The position numbers were made by a program, and so were the translations under genes. Positions 54,364 to 63,151 of a stretch of 64,000 nucleotides of DNA are shown here, one piece after another. The stretch lies in assembly GCA_016933025.1 (NCBI GenBank), contig JAFGBT010000001.1, forward strand, positions 79,512 through 143,511. Reading direction: 5' to 3'. The first letter of the stretch is position 1. Each line of letters starts with the position of its first letter. Source of the DNA: Spirochaetota bacterium (GTDB taxonomy: Bacteria > Spirochaetota > UBA4802 > UBA5550). The notes beneath the pieces are model-generated. The model ran no database searches, was not told where the DNA came from, and saw only the letters and a list, made by a program, of their open reading frames with translations.

Positions 54364-54634
54364 TATTCCTCCATATCCTTTTCTCTTTATGTATTCTTGA
54401 CTATCGAGTCAATGGTTTGTTCTCAAACCTTATAAAGCTATATAAATATTTTTCAATCGTCAAGTTAATGGACGATTTTTTTAAAAAAAATATCTATCAT
54501 ACTGATTAGACCGATCGCTTTGTGTTAAAAAAATATAATGAGGGTTTTGCTGCAAGCATACTGCGGGCCGGTTATTGCGTTAGTGAAATCAGCGGAACTC
54601 TGCGTCACTGCCGGCTGCATGGCCGTTTGTCATT

Positions 54635-54895
54635 TTATTTTCGCGCCTTAATCTTCTCCTCCAGAAACGCGAGTATATTATTGATCGAGTCGAGGTTTTC
54701 CGGTACTATCTCCTCATCCTCGACTTTAATCGAGAATTTCTCTTCCAGGAAGAGTACGAGCTCAAGGATACCCGTGGAATCCATGATACCGCTTTCCAAA
54801 AGCGAAATATCGGGGGTTAACTCAACGTTGCCGCTTCTTCCGAGAATAAAATTCTCGTTGATGTAATTCATAATGATTTCTTTGGGGTTCTGCAT
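54635..54895 (-). CDS. Acyl carrier protein
   Basis: This 86-aa protein has the four-helix acyl-carrier fold. Ser40 in GIMDSTGILELV is the expected phosphopantetheine site (D-S-x-x), preceded by LTPDISLLESG and followed by FLEEKFSIKVEDEEIVPENLDSINNILAFLEEK. I use the ATG at 54895; the open frame extends upstream to 54961. It is not next to fatty-acid synthesis genes; the acyl-AMP ligase at 37821 is the only visible loading-enzyme candidate in the window. A NadE-like gene is divergent from it. Confidence 0.85.
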   Translation of the reverse strand: MQNPKEIIMNYINENFILGRSGNVELTPDISLLESGIMDSTGILELVLFLEEKFSIKVEDEEIVPENLDSINNILAFLEEKIKARK

Positions 54896-55239
54896 ATAAC
54901 AACTCGCTGTTTCAAATAGTATTTGATATGTTATTATCCGATCCGCCTCCGCCCAATGCAATAAGCCACACGGAAATTGATGGGGTAATTTATCAAGAGA
55001 TAATTTTATGGCAGAGTATTTTCCGGTTTACGACTTCCCGTCAAGCCGCTTTTAAAGATGGTCGTAAAAATTTACACAATTGACATAAAAAGCCGTTTAT
55101 AGTACTATACAGAAACTGTCGCGTAAGTTCTTATTGCCCTTAAAGATATCCGATAAACTTTATTCGCGGGGACATATCAATAAATTATCTTTATTTTCGA
55201 TATCGGCTCAGTATAACGAGGAGGATCAATATATTAATT
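54896..55239. other. Divergent gap between the ACP and NadE-like genes
   Basis: The gap is A/T-rich and contains a promoter candidate for the plus strand (55080-55108) and a GAGGAGG about 15 bases before the NadE-like start. I see no further structure. Confidence 0.5.
55080..55108 (+). promoter_or_regulatory. Possible sigma-70-type promoter for the NadE-like gene
   Basis: TTGACA at 55080-55085 and TACTAT at 55103-55108 are 17 bases apart, about 130 bases before the ATG. Confidence 0.45.
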
Positions 55240-56217
55240 ATGCCAAATGACATGAAATTCAGTATTGATATTTTAAAAATTGACCCTGAAATCGAAGCAA
55301 GGCGCGTGGCCGATTTTGTCGCGGACCAGACCAAAAACATATTCCGCCGCAGCGGCGTGGTGGTCGGCCTGAGCGGCGGCATCGATTCAGCCGTTATGGC
55401 GGCAATCGCCGTGCGCGCAGTCGGCAAAGAAAATGTCATCGGCCTTATCCTTCCGGAAAGGGAATCCAACCCGATAAGCAGCTCGTTCGCCGCAAAGCAC
55501 GCCGGGCAACTCGGCATTGACTGCCGCGAGGTCGACATAACGCCGACGGTGGACAGCGTCGGCGGTTACAGCAAACGAGACGACTATATACGGTCTCTGG
55601 TACCCGACTTCAAGCCCGGTTATAAATACAACATCAGCCTTCCGACCGACCTGCTTGAGCGCGACTCGTTCAATTTTTATGTTCTCCAGGTGCAGCTGCC
55701 TGACGGCTCAATAATAAAAAAGCGGCTGGGAGCTGATGCCTTCCGTGCAATTACCTCGTTTGCCAACATTAAAATACGCTCGCGGATGCTGCATCTCTAT
55801 TACGCGTCCGAGCGGCATAACATGATCGTCGCCGGCACAACAAATCGCACCGAGATGATCCTCGGCGATTTTTGCAAGTACGGAGACGGCGGCACGGATA
55901 TAGAGGCTTTGTCGTACCTGTATAAAAACCAGATATACCAGATCGCCGATTATGTTGCGGTAATTCCGGAAATCATAAAACGCTCGCCGAGCCCGGACAC
56001 CTTCAGCCTCCCGGTCACCGACCAGGAATTTTTCTTCCGGATACCCTTCGAGAAACTCGATCATCTTCTCTATGCATGGGAAAAGAGCCTCCCCGAAGAA
56101 GAAGTATCCTCTGTACTCGGCATTCCTGTTGATGCCGTCAGGAGGGCCTTCAAAGACTTTACCGTGAAAAATCGGGCTACGGCTCATATCCGGGAGATGC
56201 CGCATGCATTGTCATAA
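55240..56217 (+). CDS. NAD synthetase-like PP-loop amidating enzyme
   Basis: This 325-aa protein has the ammonia-dependent NAD synthetase fold: VVGLSGGIDSAVMAAIAVRAV with the PP-loop SGGIDS near 46-51, GTTNRTEMILGDFCKYGDGGTDIEAL near 206-231 and IYQIADYVAVIPEII. A stretch at about 90-200 is longer than in ordinary NadE. There is no glutaminase domain. Similar NadE-like proteins sit in polysaccharide loci, where an amidation role is often suspected. True NAD synthesis cannot be excluded. It is divergent from the ACP gene. Confidence 0.75.
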   Translation: MPNDMKFSIDILKIDPEIEARRVADFVADQTKNIFRRSGVVVGLSGGIDSAVMAAIAVRAVGKENVIGLILPERESNPISSSFAAKHAGQLGIDCREVDITPTVDSVGGYSKRDDYIRSLVPDFKPGYKYNISLPTDLLERDSFNFYVLQVQLPDGSIIKKRLGADAFRAITSFANIKIRSRMLHLYYASERHNMIVAGTTNRTEMILGDFCKYGDGGTDIEALSYLYKNQIYQIADYVAVIPEIIKRSPSPDTFSLPVTDQEFFFRIPFEKLDHLLYAWEKSLPEEEVSSVLGIPVDAVRRAFKDFTVKNRATAHIREMPHALS

Positions 56218-56723
56218 CATGATAGGCGAACATCATTATCCTGAACAACCGTTACCCAATGATATTGAGTAAAATATGGCAAAATTCTGATGTACCTGAT
56301 ATAATAACAATTTTACAGAAATTTTTCTTGAAGAAAAACCGCTATTTTCTACGATCTTACCATAAAAGATCTGACGTTGAAATAACGATTTCAATGACAG
56401 ATTCACACCTTCATCCTTGTTCAGTTTGAGTGCTATTTGATGTTATCTGGCAAGAGCCGGAGCGCTACTCCGTACTCTATTTTCAGGCGGCCACTATTTC
56501 ATGATCAATGATCAACATGGTTCATTCTCAAAATAATACCGATGAAAGATTCTAAAGACAACTATAAGAAATCGCATCCGGGTAAAATGGCACGGCAAGA
56601 TACATTTACTTGATATTCAATACTATTATCATTACATTATCATTACATTAAATTATAAAATATTATAAATCAATAGACTCCTGGCATCATGAACCTATCA
56701 TATTACGGAAAACGAAAATATTT
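56218..56723. other. A/T-rich gap with a short tandem repeat
   Basis: No gene is supported. An 11-bp unit TTATCATTACA occurs twice in tandem at 56626-56647. The promoter of the DUF362-like pair is probably here. Confidence 0.5.
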
Positions 56724-57965
56724 ATGAACAAAAATAAAGACCAAACCAAATCCGGGCTGACAAGAAAGTCTTTTATAAAAAATGCGCTCTTGACCGCCGG
56801 ATCAGCCCTGTTCCTGACGCACTGTAAAAACGATACAGGCTCCATCAATCCTCTGCTCTTAATGAATTCAGCTGTAAAACGCGATCCGTTACATTATAAT
56901 GTGTATATGGCACGAAACGGCACAGTCCAGCAGAATATTGAAAAGGTTCTGGAACTGATGGGCGGAATAATCACATACATTGACCCGACCGATATTGTTG
57001 TGTTAAAATGCAACGGTCAATGGCCGAACCAGGGATACACAAATACCGAATGCATTAAATACCTTGCCGACGCGATACTATCAATACCCGGATTTGCCGG
57101 CGAGGTCCTCATATGCGACAACATACAGAACAAAGAGTACAATGACCAGTGCGGATTCATCGCCGGCGCATCATACCGGACCAACAACTGGGCAGCCCAC
57201 AACTGGAGCTCTCTCGCTTCCGAGTATCAGGCCGCAGGCAAGCCGGTGGCCATATTCCGTTGGCAGAACAGCACCGGCAACCGCATCTACAGCGCAGCCG
57301 AAGGGACCGGCTGGGTTCGCGACTATTTCTCCTTTTATGGACATACCACCTATCTGTCATACCCCATTTTCGAATCACCGCTGACGTCAGGCAGACTGAT
57401 TGACATGAAAAACGGCGTATGGGAGGGGGGGCCAGGCGGTGGATATACCGGGCAAAAGGTCAAAACTATCTTCATGCCGACTCTTAACAACCACGGCTAC
57501 GGAAAAGAAGACTACGCGGGGATCACCAGCGCGGTCAAGTGTTTCTTCGGCGCGACTGAGATACACAACGGCGATGACGAGACGGTGACCCTTGACGGCC
57601 ACACCTGCCGCCATATGCACAGCTCCAGCTATACAATCGACCATGCGTACTACGCCGGGGAGCTTGCGGCGCGCTACATCCACACGATGTACCGACCGGT
57701 GCTATATATCACCTGCGCGATTTGGTCCGGGCATGAATCAAGAACCGGAAGCGCCTCTTTTACCAAAACGGTTCTCGCCTGCGAAAACCCGTCAACGCTC
57801 GACTATGTTGCATGCAAACATGTCATGCCACTGGCCCTTGCGCCGTGGCTTGATCCTGATAACAGCAATAACACCAGAAAGCAGATACTCGGATGCATTG
57901 ACGGGGGGATCGGCACAATCGACGCTTCCAGATACGATATTGTATCGTACGACTTCACCCCATAG
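56724..57965 (+). CDS. Exported DUF362-like protein, copy 1
   Basis: This 413-aa protein has an N-terminal export signal (LTRKSFIKNALLTAGSALFLTHC, a variant Tat-like start with a possible lipid Cys). Its body resembles DUF362 proteins: YIDPTDIVVLKCNGQWPNQGYTNTECIKYLADAI, AGEVLICDNIQN, MPTLNNHGYGKEDYAGITSAVKCFFGATEIHNGD, AYYAGELAARYIHTMYRPVLYITCAIW and CENPSTLDYVACKHV. The four-Cys ferredoxin motif found in some DUF362 proteins is absent. The function is unknown. The next gene is a close paralogue, about 115 bases downstream. Confidence 0.75.
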   Translation: MNKNKDQTKSGLTRKSFIKNALLTAGSALFLTHCKNDTGSINPLLLMNSAVKRDPLHYNVYMARNGTVQQNIEKVLELMGGIITYIDPTDIVVLKCNGQWPNQGYTNTECIKYLADAILSIPGFAGEVLICDNIQNKEYNDQCGFIAGASYRTNNWAAHNWSSLASEYQAAGKPVAIFRWQNSTGNRIYSAAEGTGWVRDYFSFYGHTTYLSYPIFESPLTSGRLIDMKNGVWEGGPGGGYTGQKVKTIFMPTLNNHGYGKEDYAGITSAVKCFFGATEIHNGDDETVTLDGHTCRHMHSSSYTIDHAYYAGELAARYIHTMYRPVLYITCAIWSGHESRTGSASFTKTVLACENPSTLDYVACKHVMPLALAPWLDPDNSNNTRKQILGCIDGGIGTIDASRYDIVSYDFTP

Positions 57966-58079
57966 GCCGGCAGCACACCGTGCATTATCCTGAATATATT
58001 CTGAGTAATAATTGACACAATCGCACTGTGCGAGTAAATTATTATACATAATAATTCATATTTCACAGGATTAGTAATT

Positions 58080-59318
58080 ATGAAGCATTCAACCAAAACA
58101 GCTGTCTACCGGGGAATCACAAGGCGGTTTTTTGTCAAAATAATTCTTGCCGCCCTGTCCGTCCCTGTTTTCTCACAACTGAAAAAACTTCAGCCGGCAC
58201 AGTCCGCGAAGAAAGCCGCTCGGAAAAAATCAAATGTTGTAAAAGTATATATGGTCAGGAACGGCGATTGCTTCCAAAATATATCCAGACTATTCCGTCT
58301 CATGGGCGGAATTGCAAAATATATCGACCCTACTGATATCGTCGTTATCAAGGGTAATGCGCAGTGGCCGAATCAGGGCTATACCCACACCGGGTGCATC
58401 AAGGCGGTCATAGACGAAATTTTGAGGATTCCGAAGTTTTCCGGTGAAATACTGATTTGTGACAATATCCAGAATGTCTTCAATCATCACGGCATCGAAC
58501 AGACAGGGTTTGGCGCCACGCCGCCCAACCGAAAGCACAACTGGCCCGAGCACAATTGGGAATCGCTCGCAGCGTATTACCGGTCCCGGGGTAAAAAAGT
58601 CGCGGTGAAACAATGGAAAAACAGCCCGCCGGATTCGACGTACAAGGGGCCTGCCGACGGTGAAGGCTGGGTGAGGGATTTCTTCTCGTTTCATGACATG
58701 ACCGTCTATCTTTCGTATCCCGTTTTTAAATCGCCGCTGACTTCCGGCAGAATGATAGACATGAAAAAGGGCGTGTGGGAACGCGGCAAAGGTTACACGG
58801 GGAGAACGGTTAAGACGATTTTCATGCCGACCTTGAACAACCATGATTGGGAAGGCGGGAAGGAAGATTACGCCGGCGTGACCAGCGCAATAAAATCTTT
58901 TTTTGGAGCGACAGAAATACATATCGGCGACAATGCCACGATCAGGCGAGGCTGGACCACCTGCCATCACATGCACAGCGCCAGCTACACCAAAGGACGA
59001 GCCGATTACGCGGGAGAGCTGACGGCGCGATATATACAAAGAATGTATGCTCCGGTTTTCTATATCACCGCCGCCATGTGGTCCGGCCATCACTCGCGAA
59101 TGGGGGCAGCGACTGAAACAAGAACCGTTCTTGCATGCGAAAATCCAGCAACCCTTGACTACGTGGCCTGCAAGCATGTCATTTCACCGCACGCTCCCTG
59201 GCTTGACCCAGACCGCCTCAATAACACCCGAAAACAAATTCTGGGTTGCATCGGCGGCGGGATAGGCACTATTAACCCAAAAAATTATAAGATCGTTGCG
59301 TATGATTTTTCCCGATAA
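58080..59318 (+). CDS. Exported DUF362-like protein, copy 2
   Basis: This 412-aa paralogue of the preceding gene shares most of the conserved blocks: YIDPTDIVVIKGNAQWPNQGYTHTGCIKAVIDEIL, GWVRDFFSF, SPLTSGRMIDMKKGVWERG, IFMPTLNNHDW, KEDYAGVTSAIKSFFGATEIHIGD and CENPATLDYVACKHVISPHAPWLDPD. The N-terminus ITRRFFVKI is a good twin-arginine signal, so it is probably exported folded by Tat. Copy 1 has Arg-Lys at that site and a Cys that copy 2 lacks. The pair arose by tandem duplication. The next gene encodes an outer-membrane barrel candidate. Confidence 0.77.
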   Translation: MKHSTKTAVYRGITRRFFVKIILAALSVPVFSQLKKLQPAQSAKKAARKKSNVVKVYMVRNGDCFQNISRLFRLMGGIAKYIDPTDIVVIKGNAQWPNQGYTHTGCIKAVIDEILRIPKFSGEILICDNIQNVFNHHGIEQTGFGATPPNRKHNWPEHNWESLAAYYRSRGKKVAVKQWKNSPPDSTYKGPADGEGWVRDFFSFHDMTVYLSYPVFKSPLTSGRMIDMKKGVWERGKGYTGRTVKTIFMPTLNNHDWEGGKEDYAGVTSAIKSFFGATEIHIGDNATIRRGWTTCHHMHSASYTKGRADYAGELTARYIQRMYAPVFYITAAMWSGHHSRMGAATETRTVLACENPATLDYVACKHVISPHAPWLDPDRLNNTRKQILGCIGGGIGTINPKNYKIVAYDFSR

Positions 59319-59345
59319 CCATTCGCTTTCGCCGATCCCGTTACA

Positions 59346-60698
59346 ATGGATAGAATAATGAGCAAATCCGCCCCCGCTCTCATAATTATTGCCATTGTTC
59401 TGATCATGGCCGCTCCGAGAATATGCTCTGCCTGGGAACTCGTTGCCAATGGCTATTTGCGTGAAACATTTGACGACAACATTAACGCGACTGTTGAGGT
59501 CCCGATCAATCCTTACCTGTTCGCCAGCAACCCTGCAATGATATTCTTCACCCGCCAAGAAAGAATACTCTGGGATTTTATATCTGAAGTTATGGCGAGC
59601 CTGGGAGTACATCACGAGGGGAAAACACAGGTTCTGGATATACAGGGCCGCTTTCGTTCGCAGGTGTACGGTAAGAACTTCAAGGAGATGACAAATTACT
59701 CCGAAGATGCCGCGCTCTTCTATACCATGGCTCTTTCCGATCTCGCGACCCTCCATGTCATCGACAATTTCCAGCATTATCCGGAGCCTGACCGCTACGA
59801 AAGGGAGTTCGGCATTACCGAAGGAAGATTATCCTATTATGGCAACACCATCACCATCGGAGGCACGTTCACTATCACACCGCATTATGCTTTTACTCTC
59901 GAATATGTTAATCAATATTTCAAGAACGAATACAGGGTCAACTGGAGATCCAGAGCGATTGAATATGCAAACTACAACCTCATCGAGAGGCCTGTCGATT
60001 CATCAATAATGCACGCCGCCAGGACCCAGCAGGAAATGCACTGGGACTCCCACAATTACTCATTCCTGTTTTATGAATACACATGGATGCAGCATTACCC
60101 CGGAGGAGTATCGCAGACGCATACACCGGGAGCCGGTCACAGGCTCAACTTCACCTCCCAGCTTTATGCTGAAGTGCGAGTCGCACCTGAATTCCTTCTC
60201 CCCTATCACGATCCGCTTGGCGGCGTTAACATCCTGCAATCGATACTTGCCCCGTGGCAATACCTGTATATCAGCCTCTACACGCAGGCATCCCTTGTTA
60301 ACGAGGTTGACCGAAAGACAGTCGCATCGTTAATATTTACATACAGAACTTCGATACGGGACAACAGCATCGACATCTTTTCCAACTGGCAGATTTCCGG
60401 CGACTTCACGCGACATATTTTCTCACGACTGGTCTTATCAGCATCTATCTTTTACGGTCAGGGATTTTATATAACAAGGAGAGAAACAAACAGGTTCTTT
60501 GGCCTCGCACCTTCAGTTGCCTATGAATTCAACGAGCATCTTTCCGGCAGAATCTGGTATGAACTATCCGTCAACTATACCCGGGTCGATGGATTACGAC
60601 TGTCTCGGGGTTATGTCTTCAACAGCAGGGGTTACGCAGTCGCATTCAGCGGCTACACAAGGAATCAACTATCCATTGGGATAACCGCTGAATTATAG
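59346..60698 (+). CDS. Predicted outer-membrane beta-barrel protein
   Basis: This 450-aa protein has a signal peptide (about 1-32) and then alternating hydrophobic/polar strands with many Tyr, Asn and aromatic residues. The C-terminus RNQLSIGITAEL has the alternating pattern of a last barrel strand, although it ends in Leu, not Phe. Recurrent strands such as ITPHYAFTLEYVNQYFK and GRIWYELSVNYTRVDG support a barrel of roughly 16-18 strands. In a locus with Wza-like and Wzz-like genes it may be an outer-membrane part of the export path. A second ATG at 59358 is possible. Confidence 0.7.
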   Translation: MDRIMSKSAPALIIIAIVLIMAAPRICSAWELVANGYLRETFDDNINATVEVPINPYLFASNPAMIFFTRQERILWDFISEVMASLGVHHEGKTQVLDIQGRFRSQVYGKNFKEMTNYSEDAALFYTMALSDLATLHVIDNFQHYPEPDRYEREFGITEGRLSYYGNTITIGGTFTITPHYAFTLEYVNQYFKNEYRVNWRSRAIEYANYNLIERPVDSSIMHAARTQQEMHWDSHNYSFLFYEYTWMQHYPGGVSQTHTPGAGHRLNFTSQLYAEVRVAPEFLLPYHDPLGGVNILQSILAPWQYLYISLYTQASLVNEVDRKTVASLIFTYRTSIRDNSIDIFSNWQISGDFTRHIFSRLVLSASIFYGQGFYITRRETNRFFGLAPSVAYEFNEHLSGRIWYELSVNYTRVDGLRLSRGYVFNSRGYAVAFSGYTRNQLSIGITAEL

Positions 60699-60859
60699 CA
60701 TATTTATTGGCACATTAATCATGAAAAATCATTGAAAATATTATACTTCCTAGTATATTGTTATTACAGAAAATAAATCGAATAATGCATTTTTTCATCT
60801 GATGCTTCATAATTGAAGATCTAATTATTATTTCTCAAGCCCGATAGTGGAGGCCGAAA

Positions 60860-61426
60860 TTGAAGAATTACTTGTGGTTTATACTGTTGCTTTCTGTTTG
60901 CATACCGTATCCCTTAGGTGCTGAAGAAGCATATAAAATCGGCATTGGCGACATTATTGAGGTAAGAATTCTCAAACCCGAAGAGATCATTGACAGATCA
61001 ACAGTCACTCCCGGTGGAGAAATATCTGTGGCATATATCGGTACAATTATTGTTGTGGGAAAAACCATACCGGAAGTCCAGAAACAGATCCAATGGCGTC
61101 TCTCCCATGGTTATCTGAAATATCCAGTTGTCGTTGTATCCCTCATCGAGTCCCGCAGCCGAAATTTCACTGTTTCAGGCGAAGTGATCCGGCCGGGCTC
61201 CTATCAGATCCTGGGCAACACCACAGTGCTTAAAGCGATATCAATGGCCGGTGGATTTACACGATTCGGATCCAAGAGCCGCGTGAAAGTGCTCAGGCCC
61301 TATGCAGATAAGCCGGGATATCAGAGTATAAAAATAAATCTTAAAAAGGCAATGGACGGTGACGCAAAAGAAGATGTTGTGATCCAACCCGGCGATATTG
61401 TCATAGTTTCCGAGGGATTCTTTTAG
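60860..61426 (+). CDS. Wza-like polysaccharide export protein (short form)
   Basis: This 188-aa protein has a signal peptide (about 1-21), the poly_export domain (YKIGIGDIIEVRILKPEE, TVTPGGEISVAYIGTIIVVGKTIPEVQKQI) and one SLBB domain (FTVSGEVIRPGSYQILGNTTVLKAISMAGGFTRFGSK). It lacks the C-terminal amphipathic outer-membrane helix and extra SLBB repeats of Escherichia coli Wza, and has no lipobox. The start is a TTG at 60860 with GGAGG nine bases upstream; no ATG fits. It probably cooperates with the barrel protein encoded before it. Confidence 0.88.
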   Translation: MKNYLWFILLLSVCIPYPLGAEEAYKIGIGDIIEVRILKPEEIIDRSTVTPGGEISVAYIGTIIVVGKTIPEVQKQIQWRLSHGYLKYPVVVVSLIESRSRNFTVSGEVIRPGSYQILGNTTVLKAISMAGGFTRFGSKSRVKVLRPYADKPGYQSIKINLKKAMDGDAKEDVVIQPGDIVIVSEGFF

Positions 61427-61555
61427 CGAATAATCCAAATAATTATTGAAAAATATTCCATAATGAGAAAGATGTGCCTTGTATACAAGTTCATCTTTCT
61501 CAATAATAAACTGGAGGAATCGTCACTGCCCGTGAAGGAGAATACGGTTTAAGCT

Positions 61556-63142
61556 ATGGAAAAAAGCAATCCAATGAACCTGACATTCCGCGATTTCGTA
61601 CGTCCCCTCTTCAGGCAGAAAATGGTTATATTCCTTTCCGCATTAATAATCGTGCCATCCGCATATATTAGCCTGAAATTTCAGACACCCATGTACCAGG
61701 CCAGGGTGCTCATCCAAATTAAAGGGGTGAGCCATGTGGCGTCGCCGACATATGAAGGACTTGGCGGATGGCGCATCCATCTTACGCAGATGGCGATAGT
61801 AAAGTCTAATCCGGTCATTAAAAAAGCCGTGGAAGCCCTCGGTCTTGATAAAAGACCTCTCGACTATGAAAGCAACTACTGTTATCCTCTCAAGAAACAA
61901 CTCATCAAATATCAAGTGCAAAAAGAAAAAAAGCATATCGACTCTTTATCGCCGGCCGAACGCAAGGAATATCTCCTCTGGAAAGCGATGAATGAGTTAA
62001 AGGGAAATATCGAAACCTATCTCGAACCGAACACGGACCTGTTTGTGATACTGGTCCGCGATTTTGATCCCGTGAAAGCCGTTGAAATCGCCAATGTCGT
62101 GAGCCGTTCATATACAATATATGATCTCCAACAACAGCTCGCTGAGCTTACCATGCGATATGGGAATCTGCACCCGACCGTACAGCAGCTGAGGGACAAT
62201 ATCAATAAAATGACGGCGTACCTTACTGGGAAAGAACTATCAGATATCGATTCAATCGGGACCGCAAGCGTAAAAATAATCGAGCAGGCGTCAACGAACT
62301 ATCAGCCGGTCGGGAAACCGAAGTTTTTACTAATGCTTGTAAGTATTTTCGTAAGCGGTCTGATCGGCATGGCCCTTGCTTTTACGTTCGATATTATGAA
62401 CCATACCTTTAAAGCACCCGACGACATGGTAAAATATCTGGATATAGCCGCCATAGGATCAATCCCCAAGAAGAAATTTATGGCAAGCCTGATTATTAAG
62501 GATACCTCGGCCAGCAGCCTGTACGTGGACTTTTACAATGATCTTTCCGATCAAATAATGATTTTCATGAAAGTCCAAAATTTAAAAACACTTCTATTCG
62601 CATCTGTTACTCCACAAGCAACGAACATTGCCATAACGGCAAATCTCGGTTTCTGCCTGTCGCATAATTCCGGCCTCAAGTCCCTGGTAATCGACGCGAA
62701 TATTGGCAGACCCTCGGTCCAGAAATTACTTAAACTTGAAGAACGGCCCGGATTCACGCATATGCTGGGAAAACCAGGCTCTGGCATTATAAGTTCGATA
62801 AACGCCATCGACAAAAAATATCATATTCTTCAGACAGGTAAAGTATCCGAGAAAACAGGGGGATTACTGCAGGAAAAAAACATCAAACAGCTGATAAAAA
62901 AAACCAGAAACCACTATGATGCCGTTCTAATTGACTGTACGTTTGTGAAAAAGATATCTGATATAGCCATCCTGTCGTCAAATGTTGATGGCGTTGTGCT
63001 CATAGTCAATGAAGGGAAAGACCATATCCAGGTGACGAGAAGCATTGTGCATACCCTTAAAGTGAACCAGGCAAATGTCATTGGAGGGATATTAAACAGC
63101 AGAACCTTCCCGATCCCGGGATGGCTGTACAAGCGGATCTGA
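61556..63142 (+). CDS. Wzz-like polysaccharide co-polymerase with degenerate BY-kinase domain
   Basis: This 528-aa protein has two membrane segments (about 23-42 and 262-283) around a periplasmic coiled-coil Wzz domain, then a cytoplasmic domain that looks like a BY-kinase (about 300-528). The Walker A position reads VTPQATN (residues 351-357) without the GK[ST] of active enzymes. The A' motif reads VIDANIGRPS with Asp380 present but Asn382 in the second acidic place. The Walker B position is VLIDCTF with Asp460. There is no Tyr-rich C-terminal tail. It is therefore probably a non-catalytic co-polymerase. It follows the Wza-like gene by about 130 bases. Confidence 0.86.
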   Translation: MEKSNPMNLTFRDFVRPLFRQKMVIFLSALIIVPSAYISLKFQTPMYQARVLIQIKGVSHVASPTYEGLGGWRIHLTQMAIVKSNPVIKKAVEALGLDKRPLDYESNYCYPLKKQLIKYQVQKEKKHIDSLSPAERKEYLLWKAMNELKGNIETYLEPNTDLFVILVRDFDPVKAVEIANVVSRSYTIYDLQQQLAELTMRYGNLHPTVQQLRDNINKMTAYLTGKELSDIDSIGTASVKIIEQASTNYQPVGKPKFLLMLVSIFVSGLIGMALAFTFDIMNHTFKAPDDMVKYLDIAAIGSIPKKKFMASLIIKDTSASSLYVDFYNDLSDQIMIFMKVQNLKTLLFASVTPQATNIAITANLGFCLSHNSGLKSLVIDANIGRPSVQKLLKLEERPGFTHMLGKPGSGIISSINAIDKKYHILQTGKVSEKTGGLLQEKNIKQLIKKTRNHYDAVLIDCTFVKKISDIAILSSNVDGVVLIVNEGKDHIQVTRSIVHTLKVNQANVIGGILNSRTFPIPGWLYKRI

Positions 63143-63151
63143 TATCGCCAT

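Noticed and set aside
56626..56647. The 11-bp tandem pair as an iteron or origin
   Set aside because: Only two units are present and no replication gene or DnaA box cluster is nearby.
58290..59177. Long minus-strand frame inside the second DUF362-like gene
   Set aside because: The plus-strand gene has a paralogue, a Tat signal and conserved blocks; the antisense frame has none.
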